From Parasphingopyxis marina (lineage in GTDB: Bacteria > Pseudomonadota > Alphaproteobacteria > Sphingomonadales > Sphingomonadaceae): DNA of 64,000 nt. Positions within the stretch are counted from its first letter, which is position 1. Every line of letters begins with the position of its first letter. Below the pieces are notes generated by a model. That model did no database searches. It worked only from the letters and a program-made list of their open reading frames with translations, and was not told where the DNA came from. Of this stretch, positions 42,672-51,740 are shown piece after piece. The stretch is from NCBI RefSeq assembly GCF_014237875.1, contig NZ_JACJVJ010000003.1:301953-365952 (forward strand), in the 5' to 3' direction. The translations under genes and the position numbers were made by a program.

Positions 42672-43586
42672 ATGAAAAAGACCGCCGCATTCCTGAGTGC
42701 GCCGCTGGCCCTAGTCGCTGCGCCCGCGCTCCCGCAATCGCCCTATGAGATCGTCGAGGCCACGACCCAATCCGACTGGCGGCCGATAGCGCCTGACAAT
42801 CTGCTGGTGATGACCTTGGGCGGCGGCGAGCAGGTGTTCATCGAGCTCGCGCCCGATTTCGCGCCCGTCCATGTCGAGAATATCCGGCGGCTGGCGCGGG
42901 CGCATTGGTTCGATGGCATCGCGGTGGTCCGCGTGCAGGACAATTATGTCGTGCAATGGGGCGATCCGACCGAGGAAAAAGCGCTGCCCGAGGGGATCGA
43001 GGCAGCGCCTCCAGCAGAATATGAACGCGATGCCGGGGAAGACTGGGACTTCGCGCCCGTTACCTCCGGTGGCTATGCGTTCAACAGCGGCTATGTGAAC
43101 GGCTGGCCGGTTGGGCGGGGAACGCGGATCGGGGAAAATCCCGCCCCGCCGATGGAAACGGCCGGCTCGCTCGCCTGGCTCGTCCATTGCTATGGCATGG
43201 TCGGCGTCGGGAGGGGCGACAATCCTGATACGGGAACGGGCGCGGAGCTTTACACGGTGATCGGCCATGCGCCGCGCCATCTTGATCGCAATATCGCGCT
43301 GGCCGGGCGGATCGTGGAAGGGATCGAAAATCTGTCGAGCCTGCCGCGTGGTACGGGTCCGCTGGGTTTCTACGAGACGGAGGAGGAACGCACGCCGATC
43401 GCCAGCATCCGCCTTGCCAGCGAGCTTCCCGTAGCCGAACGCCCGCATTTCGAGGTGATGCGCACCGACACCGAAACCTTCCGCAGCTATGTGGATGCGC
43501 GCGCCAACCGCTCGGGCTGGTTCATCCGTCCAGCGGGCGCGGTCGACGTCTGCAACGTCAACCTGCCGATCCGCCGCGCGCAATAG
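42672..43586 (+). CDS. Secreted cyclophilin-type peptidyl-prolyl isomerase
   Basis: A 304-aa protein with a signal peptide (MKKTAAFLSAPLALVAAPAL) and a cyclophilin domain (VFIELAPDFAPVHVENIRRL, WFDGIAVVRVQDNYVVQWGD). It probably helps fold envelope proteins in the periplasm. The domain is extended at the C-terminus by about 60 residues beyond a minimal cyclophilin. Confidence 0.92.
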   Translation: MKKTAAFLSAPLALVAAPALPQSPYEIVEATTQSDWRPIAPDNLLVMTLGGGEQVFIELAPDFAPVHVENIRRLARAHWFDGIAVVRVQDNYVVQWGDPTEEKALPEGIEAAPPAEYERDAGEDWDFAPVTSGGYAFNSGYVNGWPVGRGTRIGENPAPPMETAGSLAWLVHCYGMVGVGRGDNPDTGTGAELYTVIGHAPRHLDRNIALAGRIVEGIENLSSLPRGTGPLGFYETEEERTPIASIRLASELPVAERPHFEVMRTDTETFRSYVDARANRSGWFIRPAGAVDVCNVNLPIRRAQ

Positions 43587-43712
43587 CGTTCCTGCGCCGC
43601 GATTAAGGATCTTTCCGGCGCTAGTGGGACCAATTTAACCATCTATTATTGTTACTTTTCCCTGAATCCCGCCTAGCCACGGGCCTTGCGCTGTTCGGGA
43701 AATAAACAAGCG

Positions 43713-44825
43713 ATGGCGAACGCCGAAGACAGTTTACCCCGCTGGATGCAGGGGAGTTGGAGCGATCCCGTGCGGTTGCGCGCGGAACCGTCCCACGAAT
43801 CCGCTCCGCTGTGGCTCGACGAGCCCGAAGAGACGCCGGCCGCGCGTTCCCGCCCCGCATTGTCCGTCCTCGCCGCCATCTTTCTCGCCGTCGTCGGGTT
43901 GATGACGCTCACCGCCGCGAGCCTCGCGGTTCCGGGCGACGGGCTTACCGTACCGCTGCCCGAAGCCTTGCCCTGGGACGCGCCAGATGCCGGGGACGCC
44001 GAAGCGCTGCCGGTCACGCTGACGCCCGAAGAGACGGCAGTGATCCGCGCGGCGATCGAGAGCGATCTCGCCGCTGCGCAGGGCTATGAAGGCCCCCGGC
44101 CGCAGGGGATCGCGCTGCGCTTTGCCAGCGATGCGGATCGCGATCGTGCGCTGCTCTGCATGACGCAGGCGATTTACTATGAAGCGGGGATCGAGCCCGA
44201 GGCCGGGCAGCGCGCCGTGGCGCAGGTCGTGATCAATCGCATCCGCCATCCCGCCTATCCCAACAGCGTCTGCGGCGTCGTCTATCAGGGCGCCATGCGT
44301 GCCGGCGGCGGCTGCCAGTTCACCTTCACCTGTGACGGGGCGCTGGCGCGGCGCCCGGTCGCAACCGTGTGGGAACGCGCGCGGCGCTATGCGCGCGAAG
44401 CGATCGACGGGCGGGCGTTCGGCGAGGTCGGTTTCGCAACGCACTATCACACGCTCGAAGTCTGGCCCCATTGGGGGCGGCGGCTGACGATGACCAACAT
44501 GATCGGCCGGCATCTGTTCCACCGGTTGCGCGGCAATGACGGCGGGCCAGGGGCGTTTACCGTCCGCTATACCGGCCATGAACCAGCGCCGCGCCCCTGG
44601 CAGCCGCGCGAAACCGATAACGCCGCCGCCGATATCGCGGCCGCGGTGCAGGAGGCGGACAACCGCCTGCCGCCAGCTCCGGCGATCCGGGAGGCGGCAG
44701 CTTCGGGCTCTCGCCTTCCCGCCGAACCCAACAATCTTCCACAAAGTCGGCCGATTGAGCGGTCTTTGCCAAACTCGCAGGTCCGTCCGGAATTTCAGGA
44801 AAGCGGTCGCTGGATCGGAAGTTAG
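43713..44825 (+). CDS. SleB-type cell wall hydrolase
   Basis: A 370-aa protein: a cytoplasmic N-terminal ~45 residues, one TM helix (LSVLAAIFLAVVGLMTLTAA), then a periplasmic hydrolase-2 domain. The core is LLCMTQAIYYEAGIEPEAGQ with the catalytic Glu in YYEAG, plus INRIRHPAYPNSVCGVVYQG and a HYHTLEVWPHWG segment. It cleaves peptidoglycan during growth or remodelling. ATG at 43713 is chosen, though an upstream TTG at 43686 is possible. Confidence 0.92.
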   Translation: MANAEDSLPRWMQGSWSDPVRLRAEPSHESAPLWLDEPEETPAARSRPALSVLAAIFLAVVGLMTLTAASLAVPGDGLTVPLPEALPWDAPDAGDAEALPVTLTPEETAVIRAAIESDLAAAQGYEGPRPQGIALRFASDADRDRALLCMTQAIYYEAGIEPEAGQRAVAQVVINRIRHPAYPNSVCGVVYQGAMRAGGGCQFTFTCDGALARRPVATVWERARRYAREAIDGRAFGEVGFATHYHTLEVWPHWGRRLTMTNMIGRHLFHRLRGNDGGPGAFTVRYTGHEPAPRPWQPRETDNAAADIAAAVQEADNRLPPAPAIREAAASGSRLPAEPNNLPQSRPIERSLPNSQVRPEFQESGRWIGS

Positions 44826-44845
44826 GAAACGGAATTCAGATTGGG

Positions 44846-45358
44846 CTAGCGCAGCCGCAGTTCGTCGCCCGAAATCTCGACCGTGCCCACCCGTTCAAGA
44901 AAGCTCTGACCGAGCAAGGATACGGGCAGGTCCGCCTCGGCGACGAGCGCGGGCACGTTGCGGCTATCGACTGGGCCGAGCGCCAGCCGGTCGATGGTCA
45001 CCGGTTTCAGCGCGATCTCTCCGCCCGCGGTTTGCGCGGTGGCCGTGAATTCACCGGGCCGCGCCTGGATCCCTGCACGCTGCGCATCGCTGCGCGTCAA
45101 CACCACCTGGCTGGCTCCGGTATCGATCATCATCCGGCTCGTCGCGCCGTTGATCCGGACGTCCGCGTAGAAATGGCCGTCCGGTGCGCGGCGGGCCGAA
45201 AATTCGGCAGAGCCGTTGCCCGCCCGTTCGTCGGGTGCGTCTGCAGATGTCGTGTCGATGGTTTTCGTCGGGCTGGAGGTGACCGATTCCTCACCGCCGC
45301 TGCTCAGCAGCGCGATGGCGATCATCGAGACGCCGGCGATGAGGATCATTCGGTCCAT
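44846..45358 (-). CDS. Retropepsin-like aspartic protease (TIGR02281-type)
   Basis: A 170-aa protein with an N-terminal TM or signal anchor and a single retroviral-type aspartic protease domain: ATSRMMIDTGASQVVLT carries the DTGAS active site, and LLGQSFLERV is the hydrophobic-Gly partner motif. As a single-domain protein it should dimerise. It lies on the opposite strand to, and convergent with, the cell-wall hydrolase gene. Confidence 0.92.
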   Translation of the reverse strand: MDRMILIAGVSMIAIALLSSGGEESVTSSPTKTIDTTSADAPDERAGNGSAEFSARRAPDGHFYADVRINGATSRMMIDTGASQVVLTRSDAQRAGIQARPGEFTATAQTAGGEIALKPVTIDRLALGPVDSRNVPALVAEADLPVSLLGQSFLERVGTVEISGDELRLR

Positions 45359-45413
45359 GTCGCGCCTATAGCGCGCGCGGGTTAACAGCCCTTTTTATTT
45401 GGAAGGACTGAAA

Positions 45414-45650
45414 TCAGGCGGCGAGCGGCGCGAAAGCGTCCGTCTTGCCGCGCGTGCGAAACAGCCCTGCGCCGAGGGTCAGCCCGGATTCGAGCGGGAT
45501 GGCGGTGGCGCAATAGGCGCATTCCGCCGTCATGCGGCCGACGAACCAGTGCGTGCGGCCACAGCCGGGGCAATGGTTGGTCTCGTTCGCCCGATAGACG
45601 ATGCGATACCCCGTTTGGCCGGCATTAAAGGCTTTAGGGTCGTGAAACAT
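45414..45650 (-). CDS. Small zinc-ribbon protein
   Basis: A 78-aa protein with four cysteines in two pairs, NHCPGCGRTHW (Cys27, Cys30) and ECAYC (Cys44, Cys47), fitting one zinc ion. A perfect AAGGAG precedes the ATG at 45650 by 7 nt. A 16-bp perfect palindrome lies just upstream. The function is unknown; the text FVGRMTAECAYCATAIPLE suggests a metal-binding accessory protein. Confidence 0.8.
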   Translation of the reverse strand: MFHDPKAFNAGQTGYRIVYRANETNHCPGCGRTHWFVGRMTAECAYCATAIPLESGLTLGAGLFRTRGKTDAFAPLAA

Positions 45651-45666
45651 CGTAGTACTCCTTCTC

Positions 45667-45682
45667 GTTCCATCGATGGAAC
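45667..45682. promoter_or_regulatory. 16-bp perfect palindrome upstream of the zinc-ribbon gene
   Basis: GTTCCATCGATGGAAC is exactly self-complementary and sits 4 nt upstream of the Shine-Dalgarno AAGGAG (45658-45663). It is a candidate operator, or a 5'-UTR hairpin if transcription starts further upstream. Confidence 0.4.
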
Positions 45683-45777
45683 GTGGCCGAGTATCGATGA
45701 ATGGAGATGAATTGGCTGTGACCGGAATCACCGGTTTACGTTCATCTTTATCTTTTCGCGGGCCTTTGGCTGTCGCG

Positions 45778-46530
45778 CTATTGCGGATCGTTGCGCGAGG
45801 GGTTCTGGCGCACCCGTTGCGTCTGCCGGGTCGTCGGCGAATTTTGGCGATTCCGGTTTGTGCGAGCCGGGGCCGGGGGCGGCGGCGGTGCCACTGTGGG
45901 CGCCGGAGGGGATGCCTGCCGGCCCGCATTGGCGTTGTTGCCGGTCGACCGGCCCCGTCCATTCGAGGCGCCTCGGGCTCCACGCATCTGACCGCGCACG
46001 CCTCGTGGATTGGTATCGGGTGCTACGGCGCGGCGTTCGCCATCTCGCCTGCGGTCGCCGCGGCGCCCGTCTCTGTCCCGGTCACGACCGGCGGTTGTGT
46101 CATCGCCGTGCCGGCCGTCGCGATCGCGCCGACCGTCCCAATGGCGTCCGTCTCGGTTTCCATCGCGCCTCGCATGGCGCCGGCCTTCCCAATGGCGGCG
46201 GTGATTGTCGGACCAGCGATGGCGATGCCCTTGGCGATCGAAAATATAGACCGAATAGCCGGGATAGTAGAAGCCGTCATACCAGCCATAGGGGCCGTAA
46301 TTATTATACCAGCTGCGGCCGTAGCCATATCCGTTGCGGGCGACATAGGTCGCGTCTTCGCATTCGGGATAAAGATAGCCGTCCTTGTCGTAACACTCGT
46401 CGGGATAGGCGCTGTCGGCGTAATATCCGCTATTGTAGCCCGTGCCGTAACCGTCATAGATGGTGCAGCCCGAAAGGCCTGCCGCAGTGGCGAGCAGCGC
46501 GGCGATTCTGGCGGTGCTTCCGATAGCCAT
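45778..46530 (-). CDS. Tyr/Gly-rich then Arg/His/Asp-rich outer-membrane lipoprotein
   Basis: A 250-aa lipoprotein. The signal ends at LSGC (AALLATAAGLSGCTIYDGYG), followed by a Tyr/Gly/Asp-rich segment (~25-100), a strongly basic repeat-like region (RRHARRDGNRDGRHWDGRR) and a Pro/Asn/Gln-rich tail. It is probably anchored in the outer membrane, where the basic part could bind peptidoglycan, LPS or nucleic acid. No family assigned. Confidence 0.85.
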   Translation of the reverse strand: MAIGSTARIAALLATAAGLSGCTIYDGYGTGYNSGYYADSAYPDECYDKDGYLYPECEDATYVARNGYGYGRSWYNNYGPYGWYDGFYYPGYSVYIFDRQGHRHRWSDNHRRHWEGRRHARRDGNRDGRHWDGRRDRDGRHGDDTTAGRDRDRDGRRGDRRRDGERRAVAPDTNPRGVRGQMRGARGASNGRGRSTGNNANAGRQASPPAPTVAPPPPPAPARTNRNRQNSPTTRQTQRVRQNPSRNDPQ

Positions 46531-46643
46531 GAAAATTCTCCAACCGGCGCAATATACGCCTTAACGTTCGGAGATAGTCTAGTCTTTAGGGTTGAACCGG
46601 GTCTGAACCGTATCGGATGATACCGATCACGGTCTTTGGGGTG

Positions 46644-47048
46644 CTACTGGCCGCGCGAAGCGCTGCGCAAAAAGGCGTCCATACGTTGACGGCCCTGATC
46701 GGTCAGCAGGACGAGCTGACGATCTTCGCCCTGGTCCTGGAGCTCAACGAGGCCGGCAATGGTCAGCCGGTCGACGACGTCCCTGCAATCGTCGGCGGCG
46801 ATTCGCGCGCTCGCGGCGAGCGTGTCGATCGCCATCTCTTCGTCCGAGAGTTCCTTCGCATATAGCGTCAGGAACGTGTCCCAGACGGGATTCCGGAACA
46901 TGCTGCTGTCGATATAAATGTCGCGGAGCTTGTTGACGGTCTGCAGATAGGTGATGACGTCGCGGGCATCGGCCAGACGCGCCCGTTCGGACCGGTTGAA
47001 AGACACCGGGTCGCGTTCGGACTCGGTCTGATAAGCATGATTATCCAT
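46644..47048 (-). CDS. Winged-helix (MarR-like) DNA-binding protein
   Basis: A 134-aa protein with the layout of a single winged helix (VWDTFLTLYAKELSDEEMAI, ADDCRDVVDRLTIAGLVELQ, LVLLTDQGRQRMDAFLRS). It is a probable transcription factor, upstream on the same strand as the lipoprotein gene. The ligand and targets are unknown. Confidence 0.8.
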   Translation of the reverse strand: MDNHAYQTESERDPVSFNRSERARLADARDVITYLQTVNKLRDIYIDSSMFRNPVWDTFLTLYAKELSDEEMAIDTLAASARIAADDCRDVVDRLTIAGLVELQDQGEDRQLVLLTDQGRQRMDAFLRSASRGQ

Positions 47049-47167
47049 GTGTCAGCCTTTCCGCGGAATTCCGCGTTCGGCGTGCTCGATGGCATAGATC
47101 GGGCATCATACGTCCGAACGCGCCAGCTTTCGCCTAAGTTCCAAATTGTCGAAATCGGGTCGCCAAC

Positions 47168-47248
47168 GGGCCCGGCCACGTTGTGACCGGACCCTGCGAC
47201 CCGAATGTTGGGCCCGGCCACTTCGTGACCGAGCCCTGCGACCCGAAT
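47168..47248. repeat. Two 39-bp direct repeats
   Basis: Copies at 47168-47206 and 47210-47248 agree at 35 of 39 positions with a 42-nt period, each starting GGGCCCGGCCAC and ending CCTGCGACCCGAAT. The repeat lies in the 302-nt gap between the winged-helix gene and a LuxR gene. The rest of the gap shows nothing recognisable. Confidence 0.8.
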
Positions 47249-47350
47249 AGCAACTTTATTACATGGCTCGGACACATTGGGCATGTCCCGTAGGCACGTG
47301 ACGGCCCGATGGACCGGGGGCATTTGCCTGTTGTCGGCTGTTTTGCGCGG

Positions 47351-48064
47351 CTAAGGGCGGATTATTCCGCATCCGATGCCGCGGATCGCGGCGGTTGTCC
47401 GGTCGGAAACCTCAAGCTTTTCGTAGATTCGCCGCAAATGCGTATCGACGGTATTGGCCGATATGCCGAGGATTTCGCCGATCACATTATTGCTCTTGCC
47501 CCGCGCGACCCAGGTCAGGATCTCGGTCTCGCGCGGAGACAGGGTAATCGGCTCTTGCACGCGATCTTCGAGCAATTCGCAAAACCGCTGATGAGCCATT
47601 TGCGAGACGGCCTGAAATTCGGCGATTTCCGGATCGGTAAGCCGGCGACCGTCATCGGCGATCGCGACGCTGACACAGCCATTGCGGCCATTCGGGCCGA
47701 ACACCGGGATAGCCAGCCCGTTGCGGACCCCCAACGCGGCGAATTCGGCGATCGCGCCTTTCTGTTTTTCCGTGAGGGACATTTCCTTTTGAACATCGAA
47801 CCAGAAAAAGGGCTTGGGGTGGCTCCGCGCGTAGCGGGGCACGGCGTCATTGTCCCACATGTCGGTCGATAAGTAGCGGAGGACGAGTTCTTCGGGATAG
47901 CCAGAGGAGATCGCTATCCGGTGTTCGCCGTCCGATGCGCCGGGTGGCGGAAAGTGGATGGCGTAGATCTTGTCAAAGCCTCGCCGGTCGAAATAGCCGA
48001 CCAATGCATCCCAGACGGCATGCCTGTCTGTCGCAGCGCGAATCCGTTCGAAAAACCCCTGCAT
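47351..48064 (-). CDS. LuxR-family regulator with autoinducer-binding domain (copy B)
   Basis: A 237-aa LuxR-type regulator: N-terminal autoinducer-binding-like domain (~1-165, including DMWDNDAVPRYARSHPKPFFW) and C-terminal HTH (LSPRETEILTWVARGKSNNV, LGISANTVDTHLRRIYEKLE). No luxI-type synthase is nearby, so it is a solo. The Asp-Pro of the signal pocket is Asp-Ala here. It follows its paralogue by 24 nt and they form a tandem. Confidence 0.92.
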   Translation of the reverse strand: MQGFFERIRAATDRHAVWDALVGYFDRRGFDKIYAIHFPPPGASDGEHRIAISSGYPEELVLRYLSTDMWDNDAVPRYARSHPKPFFWFDVQKEMSLTEKQKGAIAEFAALGVRNGLAIPVFGPNGRNGCVSVAIADDGRRLTDPEIAEFQAVSQMAHQRFCELLEDRVQEPITLSPRETEILTWVARGKSNNVIGEILGISANTVDTHLRRIYEKLEVSDRTTAAIRGIGCGIIRP

Positions 48065-48088
48065 GGCTGTCTGTTCACTCCCTGGGCG

Positions 48089-48802
48089 CTAGGGAAGGAT
48101 CATTCCGCATCCTATTCCCCTGAGCGCTGCCATCGTGCGATCCGAAACGTCCAGCTTGGTGTAGATGCGCCGTATATGCGTATCGACAGTGTTCGGCGAT
48201 ATTTCGAGAATTTCCCCGATCACCGTGTTGCTCTTGCCGCGGGCAACCCATTCCAAAATCTCGGTTTCGCGCCGCGATAGCGATACGGTTTCGATCAGCT
48301 CGGGCTCCAGCAATTCGCAAAAGCGCTGATGCGCCATCTGGGCGACAGCCTGAAATTCCCTGAGCACGGTATCGCTGAAATGCGAGCGATGGGGCTCGAG
48401 CGCGACGCCGATATAGCCATTGCGGCCATGAGGTCCGAAAACCGGGATCGCGATGCCCTCGCCTGCGCCATGGGCGACGAATTCGGCGAGAAAAGCCTGT
48501 TCGCCGTCGTCCAGTTTGCGCAACTCGCCAATTTCCGACCAAAAAAAGGGTGCGGGGTGGATTTGCACCTGTTTTCGGATCGGATCGCGTTCCCACAATC
48601 CATCGGAAATATAGGCCCGGATCAGGGGTTCGAGAAAACCGCAGGCATCGATGATACGGCGGTTGCCGTCGGGCGCTCCGGGGGGCGGGATGTGCATGGC
48701 GCACAGCGTGCGTACGCCGTGAGTACGGAAATAGTCGACAAAAACCTTCCAGAGCTCATGTCGATCTTGAGCAGCGCGCATCCGCTCGAATATCTCGCGC
48801 AT
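48089..48802 (-). CDS. LuxR-family regulator with autoinducer-binding domain (copy A)
   Basis: A 237-aa paralogue of the next gene, of exactly the same length. Its pocket motif GLWERDPIRKQ keeps Asp-Pro. The HTH is LSRRETEILEWVARGKSNTV and ISPNTVDTHIRRIYTKLDVS. ATG at 48802 opens MREIFERMRAAQ, matching the paralogue's start; upstream extension reads unlike a protein. No cognate synthase is nearby. Confidence 0.92.
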   Translation of the reverse strand: MREIFERMRAAQDRHELWKVFVDYFRTHGVRTLCAMHIPPPGAPDGNRRIIDACGFLEPLIRAYISDGLWERDPIRKQVQIHPAPFFWSEIGELRKLDDGEQAFLAEFVAHGAGEGIAIPVFGPHGRNGYIGVALEPHRSHFSDTVLREFQAVAQMAHQRFCELLEPELIETVSLSRRETEILEWVARGKSNTVIGEILEISPNTVDTHIRRIYTKLDVSDRTMAALRGIGCGMILP

Positions 48803-48886
48803 TGGCGTGGTCCGTTCAATGACGGCCCTGCTGCACCCCCATAGCAGAGTCTTGAAAAAACAACGTAGCACCGCAACCGAAACGAA

Positions 48887-48914
48887 AAAAGGGGCGACCG
48901 AAGCCGCCCCTTTT
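48887..48914 (-). terminator. Rho-independent terminator downstream of pnp
   Basis: A 10-bp stem (48887-48896 with 48905-48914) and an 8-nt loop; the minus strand continues into a T-run. It lies 20 nt after the pnp stop, and the A-rich left arm could also work for the opposite strand. Confidence 0.8.
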
Positions 48915-48933
48915 CGCAATTTCCGGCAGGCTT

Positions 48934-51210
48934 CTAGTCCTTGGTGATGAACTCGGGCAGTTCGCCGCCTTCGGCTTCGCCCGCATCCTTGGATTCGCCG
49001 CGATCGCGCCGCGGGCCACGGCCACGGCCGCCTCCGCCGCCACCGCGTCCGCCGCGATCGCCACCACGGCCACCGCCGCCACCGCGCGGTTCGCGCGGGG
49101 GACGGGTATCTTCCAGCTCTTCGCCGGTTTCCTGGTCGACGACACGCATCGACAGGCGGACCTTGCCGCGACCGTCGATCTCGAGAACCTTGACCTTCAC
49201 TTCCTGGCCTTCGGACAGGACGTCGGTCACCTTCTCGACACGCTCGTTATTGATCTCGGAAACATGAACCAGGCCGTCCTTCTGGCCCATGAAGTTCACG
49301 AAAGCGCCGAAATCGACGATATTGACGACCTTTCCGTCATAGATCGTGCCGACTTCGGGCTCGGCGACGATGCCGATGATCCAGTTCCTGGCGGCTTCGA
49401 TCTCGTTCACGTCGGACGAGCTGAGCTTGATGATGCCCTCGTCGTCGATATCGACCTTGGCGCCGGTTTCCGCGACGATTTCGCGGATGACCTTGCCCCC
49501 TGTGCCGATAACGTCGCGGATCTTGTCCTTCGGAATTTCCATCGTTTCGATGCGCGGGGCATAGTCGGACATCTCGGTGTTCACCGAGCTGAGCGCTTTT
49601 GCCATTTCGCCGAGGATATGGGCACGGCCGCCATTGGCCTGGGCCAGGGCGGTCTTCATGATCTCCTCGGTGATGCCGGCGATCTTGATGTCCATCTGCA
49701 GCGAGGTGATACCCTCGCTCGTCCCGGCGACCTTGAAGTCCATATCGCCGAGATGATCCTCGTCGCCAAGGATGTCCGAAAGCACGGCGAAATCATCGCC
49801 TTCGAGGATCAGGCCCATCGCGATACCGGAAACCGGCCGCTTGATCGGCACGCCGGCATCCATCAGCGCGAGGCTGGAACCGCAGACCGTCGCCATCGAC
49901 GAGGATCCGTTGGATTCGGTGATGTCGGAGAGCAGGCGGATCGTATACGGAAACTCTTCCGCACTCGGCAGCACGGGATGGATCGCCCGCCAGGCGAGCT
50001 TGCCATGGCCGGTCTCGCGGCGGCTGGTGAAGCCGAAGCGGCCCACTTCGCCGACCGAATAGGGCGGGAAGTTGTAGTGCAGCATGAAGGGCGAATAAGA
50101 GAGCCCGTCGAGCCCGTCGATCATCTGCTCGGCGTCTTTCGTGCCGAGCGTCGTGGTAACGATCGCCTGGGTTTCGCCGCGGGTGAACAGCGCCGAACCA
50201 TGGGTGCGAGGCAGGAAGTGCACCATTGCCTCGATCGGGCGGACCTCGTCCAGCTTGCGGCCGTCGATACGGCTGCCGTCCTTGATGATCGCGCCGCGGA
50301 CGATTTCGGCCTCGAGCTTCTTGACCATCTTGCCAGCGGTCATCTGCACCTGGCCGTCTTCGTCGGCAAAGGCTTCCTTCGCCTTGTCGCGGGCGGCGTT
50401 GAGCGCGTCCGAACGGGCCGATTTGTCGGTCAGCTTATATGCGGCGGCGATATCGTCGCCGACCAGCCCGCGAAGCTTTTCCTTGATCTCGTCATTGCCG
50501 TCGTTGGAAGCGAGCTCCCAAGGCTCCTTGGCGGCCTGTTCGGCGAGTTCGATGATCGCATCGATGACCTTCTTGGATTCCTCATGCGCGAACATCACGG
50601 CGCCGAGCATCACGTCTTCGGAAAGCTCCTTGGCTTCCGATTCGACCATCAGCACGGCGTTGTGGGTGCCGGCGACAACGAGGTCGAGCTCGCCCTCGGC
50701 CACTTCTTCGTGGCTGGGATTGAGCTGATATTCGCCGTCCTTGTAGCCGACGCGCGCGCCGCCGATCGGGCCCATGAAGGGAACGCCCGAAATGGTCAGC
50801 GCAGCGGATGCTGCGACCATGGCGAGGATGTCGGGCTCGTTCACGCCGTCATAGCTGAGCACCTGACAGATCACGTTGATCTCGTTGTAAAAGCCTTCCG
50901 GGAAAAGCGGGCGAACCGGGCGGTCGATCAGACGGCTGGTCAGCGTTTCCTTTTCCGTGGCGCGGCCTTCGCGCTTGAAGAAGCCGCCCGGAATACGTCC
51001 GGCGGCCGAGAATTTTTCCTGATAGTGCACGGTCAGCGGGAAGAAGTCCTGCCCCTCGCGCACCGATTTGGCAGCGGTCACTGCGCACAGCACCACCGTA
51101 TCGCCGAGGCGCGCCATGACGGCGCCGTCGGCCTGGCGGGCCACCTGGCCCGTTTCGAGGCTCAGCGTTTCGCCGCCCCATTCGATTTCGACTTTTTTAA
51201 CGTCAAACAT
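48934..51210 (-). CDS. pnp: Polynucleotide phosphorylase
   Basis: A 758-aa 3'-5' exoribonuclease of the RNA degradosome. It has two RNase PH domains ([40 protein letters not shown]), a KH domain ([20 protein letters not shown]) and an S1 domain ([12 protein letters not shown]). The C-terminus carries an unusual Gly/Arg-rich tail of about 40 residues with RGG-like steps, ending ELPEFITKD. It lies downstream of rpsO. Confidence 0.96.
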   Translation of the reverse strand: MFDVKKVEIEWGGETLSLETGQVARQADGAVMARLGDTVVLCAVTAAKSVREGQDFFPLTVHYQEKFSAAGRIPGGFFKREGRATEKETLTSRLIDRPVRPLFPEGFYNEINVICQVLSYDGVNEPDILAMVAASAALTISGVPFMGPIGGARVGYKDGEYQLNPSHEEVAEGELDLVVAGTHNAVLMVESEAKELSEDVMLGAVMFAHEESKKVIDAIIELAEQAAKEPWELASNDGNDEIKEKLRGLVGDDIAAAYKLTDKSARSDALNAARDKAKEAFADEDGQVQMTAGKMVKKLEAEIVRGAIIKDGSRIDGRKLDEVRPIEAMVHFLPRTHGSALFTRGETQAIVTTTLGTKDAEQMIDGLDGLSYSPFMLHYNFPPYSVGEVGRFGFTSRRETGHGKLAWRAIHPVLPSAEEFPYTIRLLSDITESNGSSSMATVCGSSLALMDAGVPIKRPVSGIAMGLILEGDDFAVLSDILGDEDHLGDMDFKVAGTSEGITSLQMDIKIAGITEEIMKTALAQANGGRAHILGEMAKALSSVNTEMSDYAPRIETMEIPKDKIRDVIGTGGKVIREIVAETGAKVDIDDEGIIKLSSSDVNEIEAARNWIIGIVAEPEVGTIYDGKVVNIVDFGAFVNFMGQKDGLVHVSEINNERVEKVTDVLSEGQEVKVKVLEIDGRGKVRLSMRVVDQETGEELEDTRPPREPRGGGGGRGGDRGGRGGGGGGRGRGPRRDRGESKDAGEAEGGELPEFITKD

Positions 51211-51352
51211 TACGTTTCTTCTTTCTTCCAACCGGCCGCCCTATGCGGCCGATGGCCTAGGTGCGGGCAAAACCGGCCCGCTTCGGTGTTGGAGCATTCG
51301 CGCTCCGTTTCGATGGCCCCGCGCCGGATTGCACGAAGTCCAAATGCGAAAA

Positions 51353-51372
51353 CGGCTCCGGTGAAGGAGCCG
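51353..51372 (-). terminator. Hairpin between rpsO and pnp
   Basis: A 7-bp stem CGGCTCC/GGAGCCG with a 6-nt loop, followed on the minus strand by four Ts. It lies 9 nt after the rpsO stop, where a partial terminator or RNase-processing site separates rpsO and pnp messages in many bacteria. Confidence 0.6.
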
Positions 51373-51381
51373 CTTCCTATG

Positions 51382-51651
51382 TTACTTGCGAAGTCCGAGC
51401 TTTTTGATGAGGTCCTGGTAGCGGCCTTCATCCTTGCCTCGCAGATAGGCGAGAAGGGTACGGCGCTTGTTGACCAGCATCAGCAGCCCACGGCGCGAAT
51501 GATGGTCTTTGTGATGGCCTTTGAAATGCTCGGTCAGGTTGACGATCCGTTCGGTGAGGATCGCGACCTGAACTTCCGGCGAACCGGTATCGCCCTCTTC
51601 GCGGGCATGTTCCTTGATCAGCGCGGTTTTGCGCTCGGCTGTAATCGACAT
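51382..51651 (-). CDS. rpsO: 30S ribosomal protein S15
   Basis: An 89-aa S15, full family length, with [39 protein letters not shown] and the C-terminal GLRK. It binds 16S rRNA early in 30S assembly. Located between truB and pnp, the standard order. Confidence 0.97.
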   Translation of the reverse strand: MSITAERKTALIKEHAREEGDTGSPEVQVAILTERIVNLTEHFKGHHKDHHSRRGLLMLVNKRRTLLAYLRGKDEGRYQDLIKKLGLRK

Positions 51652-51740
51652 CGTGTCATTCCTTTCAATTTCGTGCGAGCAATCCCGTGAACGGGCAGCT
51701 CGGGAGTTGTTCCGCGAGCGTCCGGCTATCCGGAAGCTCG

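Noticed and set aside
45676..46620. Hydrophobic plus-strand frame opposite the lipoprotein gene
   Set aside because: Its Ile/Ala/Val-rich text mirrors the low-complexity Tyr/Asp/Arg coding of the lipoprotein, which has a clear lipobox.
49264..51690. 808-codon plus-strand open frame opposite pnp and rpsO
   Set aside because: It lies antisense to two housekeeping genes with full motif support; the length comes from high GC content.
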